From NCBI GenBank assembly GCA_028343155.1, contig JAOLXX010000005.1, positions 21,001-85,000 of the forward strand: a stretch of 64,000 nucleotides of DNA. Direction: 5' to 3'. Under the pieces are notes generated by a model. That model was not told the origin of the DNA and made no database searches. It was given only the letters and a program-made list of their open reading frames with translations. Position numbers and translations under genes: made by a program. The DNA comes from Polaribacter sp. (GTDB taxonomy: Bacteria > Bacteroidota > Bacteroidia > Flavobacteriales > Flavobacteriaceae). Positions 57,671 to 64,000 of this stretch are shown piece after piece; position 1 is the first letter of the stretch, and every line of letters starts with the position of its first letter.

Positions 57671-58441
57671 TTAAATTTGAATCGTACCCCTAAAAACAAA
57701 TGTGGCAGGTCCTTTTAAGAATACATTTGTATACGTTCCATTTTCTTCAGAAAATGATACTTCTAAATTGCCACCCTCAACAGGTAATGAAATTAAATTA
57801 CTATTTGTTTTTTTTAGTTTATGCATGGCTATCGCAACAGCAGTAACTCCCGTTCCACAAGCCAGTGTTTCGTTTTCAACTCCTTTTTCATAGGTTCTTA
57901 CTCTAAAAGTGGTGTTGTTAATTTGCTCAACAAAATTGACGTTACTCCCAGGTTCATCATAGGAATTTCTAATTTCTCTTCCTTTTTCAAAAACAGGAAA
58001 AGTATCTAAATTGTCAACCAATTCAACATGATGTTGTGTGCCTGTAAAAACAAAAACAGTCTTTTCCTGAACTCTAATTTCAGTAACATCTATCATTTTT
58101 AAAGAAACAATCCCGTTTTTTATTTTTGAAAAATGGGCTCCATCAATCGCACTAAAATTAGTTTCAGCGTTAATGATTTCTAAGTGTTTAGCAAAAGCAA
58201 CAGCACATCTCCCTCCATTTCCGCAGAAAGTTTGACTTCCGTCAGCATTAAAATAGCTCATTTTAAAATCATAATTCGTAGCATTTTCAATTAAAATAAC
58301 GCCATCTGCTCCGACACCAAAATTTCGGTCGCAAAGCTTTGAAATTAGGGTTGTATTTTCTTTTGGAAAGGTTTTTGTTCTGTTATCTATCATCACAAAA
58401 TCGTTTCCTGTTCCTTGGTATTTGTAAAATTCTAAATTCAT
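57671..58441 (-). CDS. dapF: Diaminopimelate epimerase
   Basis: Converts LL- to meso-diaminopimelate for lysine and peptidoglycan; 256 residues. The two catalytic cysteines are present: C73 in TFCGNGGRC and C195 in TLACGTGVT. The YQGTGNDFVMID start is typical. It is the first gene of a minus-strand series with the GNAT and mltG genes, divergent from htrA. Confidence 0.98.
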   Translation of the reverse strand: MNLEFYKYQGTGNDFVMIDNRTKTFPKENTTLISKLCDRNFGVGADGVILIENATNYDFKMSYFNADGSQTFCGNGGRCAVAFAKHLEIINAETNFSAIDGAHFSKIKNGIVSLKMIDVTEIRVQEKTVFVFTGTQHHVELVDNLDTFPVFEKGREIRNSYDEPGSNVNFVEQINNTTFRVRTYEKGVENETLACGTGVTAVAIAMHKLKKTNSNLISLPVEGGNLEVSFSEENGTYTNVFLKGPATFVFRGTIQI

Positions 58442-58479
58442 CAGAGCAAATATAAGTATTTAAAGCAGAAGAAAGGAGT

Positions 58480-58517
58480 GTTAAAAATCGGTTAAAGTCA
58501 GTTAAAAAGAAGTTAAA
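58480..58517 (+). promoter_or_regulatory. Helically phased GTTAAA operator array upstream of htrA
   Basis: Four exact GTTAAA direct repeats start at 58480, 58491, 58501 and 58512 (spacing 11, 10 and 11 bases, one helical turn each). This is the geometry of tandem binding by OmpR/PhoB-type response regulators; the regulator itself is not identified. The array ends 7 bases before a TTTTTG that may be the -33 element. Confidence 0.7.
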
Positions 58518-58543
58518 CATATTTTTGGAATATGTTATAAATG

Positions 58544-58551
58544 TATATTTG
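58544..58551 (+). promoter_or_regulatory. -7 box of htrA
   Basis: TATATTTG, a full TAnnTTTG match, 18 bases before the start. The nearest upstream TTG (58525-58527) is only 16 bases away rather than 19, which fits an activator-dependent promoter. Confidence 0.6.
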
Positions 58552-58568
58552 AATATAAAAACAAGAAC

Positions 58569-59957
58569 ATGAAGAATTTTTTCGGATTATTAGGGATGGC
58601 AATTTTAGGAGGCGCTATTACTTTAGGAGGATATAAAATATTTTTTAATGAGCAAGTACTTGTAGATAGGACGCTTTCTCAACCTATAAAAACGGTTACT
58701 ACAAATTATAACCCACTATTGAATAACGTGAATTCAACTGCAAGTTATATAGATTTAACCATTGCAGCAGAAAACACAGTAAACGCTGTAGTTCATGTAA
58801 AAAACACCACAGTTAGAAACCAAGTAAATCCATTAGATATTTTTTTCGGAAATGGAAATAAAGGAAGAAGATATGAACAGGTTGGTACAGGAAGTGGTGT
58901 GATAATTTCTCAAGATGGATATATTGTGACGAATAATCATGTTATTACTGATGCTTCAGAAATTGAAATCACACTCAACAATAAACAAAAGCACAAAGCC
59001 GAGTTAATAGGTACTGATGAACAAAACGATATTGCATTATTAAAAATTGAGACGGGTTCAGATTTGCCATATATTCCATTTGCAAATTCAGATACTATTA
59101 AAATAGGGGAATGGGTTTTAGCCGTTGGGAATCCTTACAATTTAACATCTACAGTAACAGCAGGAATTGTAAGTGCTAAGGGAAGAGATTTAGAGGGCAA
59201 TGGAAATATAGAATCTTTTATTCAAACAGATGCCGCAGTAAACCCTGGGAATAGTGGAGGTGCTCTAGTAAATACGCGGGGAGAATTGGTGGGAATTAAT
59301 ACCGCTATTTCTTCTAAAACGGGTTCTTTTGTTGGTTATTCATTTGCAGTACCTTCTAATATTGCTAAAAAAATAATAGATGATTTATTAGAATTTGGTA
59401 CTGTACAAGAGGCTATTTTAGGAATCAATATCAATCGTGGAGATACTAGTATTGATGGTGTGAAAATTGCTTCCGTAAGCAATGATGAAGGAGCAAAAGA
59501 ATCTGGATTGCAATCGGGAGATATTATTAAGAAAGTGAACAGCGTTAAGATTTCTAAGTTTTCTGAGTTAAGAGGACAGTTAACTGCAAAAAGACCAGGA
59601 GATTTTGTAGATATTACTGTAGATAGAGACGGCGCATTAATTACTAAAAAGGTGAAATTAAGTAAAAAAAACTTTTATGTTTCTAAAAGTATGTCAGTTG
59701 TTTTGAAGGATTTAACTAAAAAAGAGTTAAAGAAACATGCTATTTCTGGTGGGGCAAAAATTATTGAAAGCAGGAATAAAAATTTAAATTATTACGGAGT
59801 AAAAGAAGGTTATATCATTACAGAAATAAATAGAAAACCAGTACTAAATGCGAGTGATGTTGCAAAAGAAATAGACGCATCTTATGGAAAAGGAAACCCT
59901 ATTTATATTGAGGTAATTAATTTAGAAGGGGAAAGAGAACGGTATGCTTTTAGGTAG
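58569..59957 (+). CDS. degP: HtrA/DegP-like serine protease with two PDZ domains
   Basis: Envelope quality-control protease of 462 residues. It has a membrane-anchor or signal segment (FFGLLGMAILGGAITLGG). The trypsin-like triad is H124 (TNNHVI), D154 (QNDIALLKI) and S229 (NPGNSGGALV). Two C-terminal PDZ domains follow (about 270-365 and 375-460). It should degrade or refold damaged periplasmic proteins. The GTTAAA array before its promoter suggests induction by an envelope-stress response regulator. Confidence 0.97.
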   Translation: MKNFFGLLGMAILGGAITLGGYKIFFNEQVLVDRTLSQPIKTVTTNYNPLLNNVNSTASYIDLTIAAENTVNAVVHVKNTTVRNQVNPLDIFFGNGNKGRRYEQVGTGSGVIISQDGYIVTNNHVITDASEIEITLNNKQKHKAELIGTDEQNDIALLKIETGSDLPYIPFANSDTIKIGEWVLAVGNPYNLTSTVTAGIVSAKGRDLEGNGNIESFIQTDAAVNPGNSGGALVNTRGELVGINTAISSKTGSFVGYSFAVPSNIAKKIIDDLLEFGTVQEAILGININRGDTSIDGVKIASVSNDEGAKESGLQSGDIIKKVNSVKISKFSELRGQLTAKRPGDFVDITVDRDGALITKKVKLSKKNFYVSKSMSVVLKDLTKKELKKHAISGGAKIIESRNKNLNYYGVKEGYIITEINRKPVLNASDVAKEIDASYGKGNPIYIEVINLEGERERYAFR

Positions 59958-60076
59958 GTGATTTTTAGGAACTATTCCCTGCTTTCCACGATATCTTTTT
60001 ATGAAAAATAAAAAGGATGCCGTTTTAATCAGGGTTTAACTTATTAAAGATATTTAGAGTAAATCCAATTCTAAAA

Positions 60077-60739
60077 TCACGCTTCCTCAAAAAACTGAAT
60101 AGAAGTTTCAAATTCACTTACTAAAAATTCGTTTTTAGACATCCAATAATCAGAAGTAATCATTGTGTATGAATTTCCCTCTTTTTGTAAATCCCAAATA
60201 ATATCATTAGCCTCTTTAAAGGCTTCGTTGCCATTTAATTGATCTCTAAACAATCTGATAATGATATTATGACTATCTAAGTTTTTGGTGAAACACTTCA
60301 ATACAACTTCTTTTGTAATACTTTTATCAGCATTTGCTAGCACAACAATATCAAATTTCACAATAGTGGCTTCTGTATTTAGAAATTTCCCATTGTATGC
60401 ATGGTATAAAAGTTGATTTACAGAAAATAAATTCTTGTGTAGTGCTATTTTTGGGTATTCTTCAGAGATTCTATCCGATAACATTTCATGAGATAATTGG
60501 TCAATTTGCCCTTTACTTAAATCCTTAGAAAGTTTATAATCTAACACAATAGCTGCGGCTTCATTCGGAGCAGTCTCCCCAATAGCCATAAATAAAAATT
60601 CTTCTAACTCTAAAAGATCACTACTTTCTGCATCTGTAAAATTAAAGCGCCCTAAAAGTTGTTTATAATCGTTTAGATTCCAAGCACTGGGAAGCGTGTT
60701 CACTGTAGAAATTTTATGTATTTTTATAGCGTATTTCAT
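60077..60739 (-). CDS. Conserved hypothetical protein
   Basis: A 220-residue acidic protein without signal peptide, membrane segment or known motif. It starts MKYAIKIHKIS and contains TAPNEAAAIVLDYKLS and the repeated-looking acidic helices near the N-terminus (DAESSDLLELEEFLF). The base composition and codon use match the housekeeping neighbours, so it is probably a real native gene. It diverges from ligA by 77 bases. No function can be assigned. Confidence 0.7.
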   Translation of the reverse strand: MKYAIKIHKISTVNTLPSAWNLNDYKQLLGRFNFTDAESSDLLELEEFLFMAIGETAPNEAAAIVLDYKLSKDLSKGQIDQLSHEMLSDRISEEYPKIALHKNLFSVNQLLYHAYNGKFLNTEATIVKFDIVVLANADKSITKEVVLKCFTKNLDSHNIIIRLFRDQLNGNEAFKEANDIIWDLQKEGNSYTMITSDYWMSKNEFLVSEFETSIQFFEEA

Positions 60740-60747
60740 TTATTTGA

Positions 60748-62820
<2,073 letters not shown>

Positions 62821-62895
62821 TAATTTTGGCTCTTTTTTCGCAACCTTAATAACAATATAAGCTCCATTTCTTTCCAGTAAAAAGATAAATACAAT

Positions 62896-63630
62896 TTGAA
62901 AAAAATACTCTACCTATATATCATAACAATTTCATTGTTCTCTTTTTCGCAAAAGAGACCAACAAGTTCTTTGTTGGACAATATAGATGAATATGTTTTG
63001 GTAAAACCAGGAGACACGCTCACGGTAAACCTGAATGAATTTTCTTTGCTGCCAAAACATAAGTTTGATTCCAGAAATGATATTCGATATTATTTATGGT
63101 TTCGCAGAAAAGTTTTTAAGGTTTACCCGTTTGCGCAGATTGCGTCTCAAAAACTAGACTCATTAAATGTAGAATTGGAGGAAATACCATCTAAAAGGAA
63201 GAAAAAAAAGCACGTTAAATTAGTTCAAAAGTATGTAGAAGGCGAGTTTGCAGATAGAATAAAAAAAATGACGACCACAGAAGGTAGAATTTTAATCAAG
63301 CTAATTCATCGTCAAACAGGGAAAACCGTATTCAAAAATATTAAGTTTTTAAGAAGTGGCTGGAAAGCTTTTTGGTACAATACTACGGCAAATGTTTTCA
63401 AACTTTCTTTAAAGACAGAATACCATCCAGAATTAGAAAACGAAGATTTTTTAATAGAAGATGTGTTGCAACGAGCTTTTCAAACCGATAAATTAAAGGT
63501 ACAAGAATCAAAACTGAATTTCGATTTTGCTAAAATTATTTTACAAAGAAAAGCGAAAGTCAATGTAGAGCAATATAAATTGATGTTTGCAAAAAACAAA
63601 AAGAGACGCAAGCCTAAAAGTAAAAAGTAA
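62896..63630 (+). CDS. DUF4294 domain-containing protein
   Basis: A 244-residue protein with a signal peptide (KKILYLYIITISLFSFSQ) and a DUF4294 domain (NDIRYYLWFRRKVFKVYPFAQ as core) with a basic middle and a Lys/Arg-rich tail. The family is widespread in Bacteroidota and its function is unknown. The start codon is TTG; no ATG lies nearby. Export to the periplasm or envelope is predicted. It stands 75 bases behind ligA. Confidence 0.83.
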   Translation: MKKILYLYIITISLFSFSQKRPTSSLLDNIDEYVLVKPGDTLTVNLNEFSLLPKHKFDSRNDIRYYLWFRRKVFKVYPFAQIASQKLDSLNVELEEIPSKRKKKKHVKLVQKYVEGEFADRIKKMTTTEGRILIKLIHRQTGKTVFKNIKFLRSGWKAFWYNTTANVFKLSLKTEYHPELENEDFLIEDVLQRAFQTDKLKVQESKLNFDFAKIILQRKAKVNVEQYKLMFAKNKKRRKPKSKK

Positions 63631-63652
63631 CCTCTTTTATCATGTGACATTG

Positions 63653-64000
63653 TTATATTTTTTTATAAATTCGAACATACACCGTTGAATGTTTGAACTC
63701 CTTTATCGGGTCATATTCATTTGTGAGTGCATCATAAGCTTCATCACTCACATTGTATACGTTTGAGTATAATACATATTGCGCATTTTCATTATATTGT
63801 TTGAAACGTCTTTAAAGCTTATTCATAAAATGGTTTACACTATTCGATACGCAGAATATAATAAGGTATAAACGTACATAATTACTAACTTATATTCTTC
63901 TTGTTTAATTGTGTATTCAGTTTTGATTATCTGTAATGCGTTTTGATAAAACTCTGTTGGTTCGAATAATTTAAAAAAAAAGGCTTTCATTGGGCTCTCT
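63653..64000 (-). pseudogene. Decayed gene at the right edge, C-terminal part
   Basis: On the minus strand one frame enters from the edge with FFFKLFEPTEFYQNALQI and runs to a stop after LLYSAYRIV. A 2-base (GT) shift continues as NHFMNKL, then a TAA (63812-63814), then RRFKQYNENAQYVLYSNVYN to a stop at 63653-63655. The pieces read as one protein C-terminus of about 110 residues with two lesions. The family is not recognised; the end resembles C-termini of large membrane glycosyltransferases only loosely. The 5' part lies beyond the window. Confidence 0.55.

Noticed and set aside
57493..57693. 66-codon ORF between dapF and the GNAT gene
   Set aside because: Runs into the dapF 3' end antisense and has no protein-like pattern beyond A/T-rich hydrophobics.

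Overview
The window is a contiguous piece of a low-G+C (roughly one third G+C) chromosome from a member of the Bacteroidota, most likely a marine Flavobacteriaceae of the Polaribacter/Tenacibaculum type. The evidence is the gene set (BamA-like protein next to rpsL, DUF5723, DUF4294, DUF6787 and LEA-type lipoproteins, TlpA/DUF4369 proteins), A-rich leaders without clear Shine-Dalgarno sites, and Bacteroidota-type promoters (TTG or a relative, 19 bases, TAnnTTTG), several of which match at exact spacing. The genus is inference. I see no tRNA, rRNA, CRISPR array, insertion sequence or prophage.

Layout. 1-2573: trkA-trkH potassium uptake operon, trkH running off the left edge. 2688-3374: radC. 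3544-9228: a small, very A/T-rich surface-polysaccharide block (deacetylase, GNAT/FemAB-like protein, then on the other strand flippase, asparagine-synthase-like protein and hexapeptide acyltransferase). It abuts a 5'-truncated HAD (YjjG-like) pseudogene. 9749-12462: three exported proteins of unknown function in one operon. 12459-17214: rarA, a rhomboid protease, an rlmB-type methyltransferase and a BamA-like outer-membrane protein. 17391-35169: the str-S10-spc-alpha ribosomal super-cluster (rpsL to rplQ, with fusA, secY, infA and rpoA; rpmJ is only 38 codons). It is cut into sub-operons by terminators that overlap new promoters and by a leader with a probable attenuator. 35275-39275: carA, eno, gltA. 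39335-46553: a TlpA-like lipoprotein, cysS, yidD, lgt, DUF6787, a NUDIX hydrolase, an acyltransferase and a 5'-truncated thioredoxin-domain gene. 46554-49245: an eroded stretch, a DUF4442 protein, a sugar MFS transporter and a nagX-like relic. 49247-58441: prmC, a LEA-type lipoprotein, ribD, a HAD phosphatase, a thioesterase, dnaA, a low-molecular-weight phosphatase, an RsmI-like methylase, mltG, a GNAT and dapF. 58569-63630: an HtrA protease with a helically phased GTTAAA array in front, a hypothetical protein, ligA and a DUF4294 protein. The right edge holds another eroded gene.

How the parts work together. Most of the window is conserved housekeeping: translation, transcription, secretion (SecY, YidD, Lgt), replication (DnaA, LigA, RarA), central metabolism and envelope maintenance (BamA-like, MltG, DapF, HtrA). 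Accessory content is limited to the polysaccharide block and several gene relics (9263-9715, 45597-46979, 49047-49226, 63653-64000), which mark past exchange or loss. I found no convincing new multi-gene system. The most interesting signals are regulatory: the operator array before htrA, the composite terminator/promoters in the ribosomal cluster, the structured rplC and rpsH leaders, and simple-repeat-like spacers shared between ribosomal genes.
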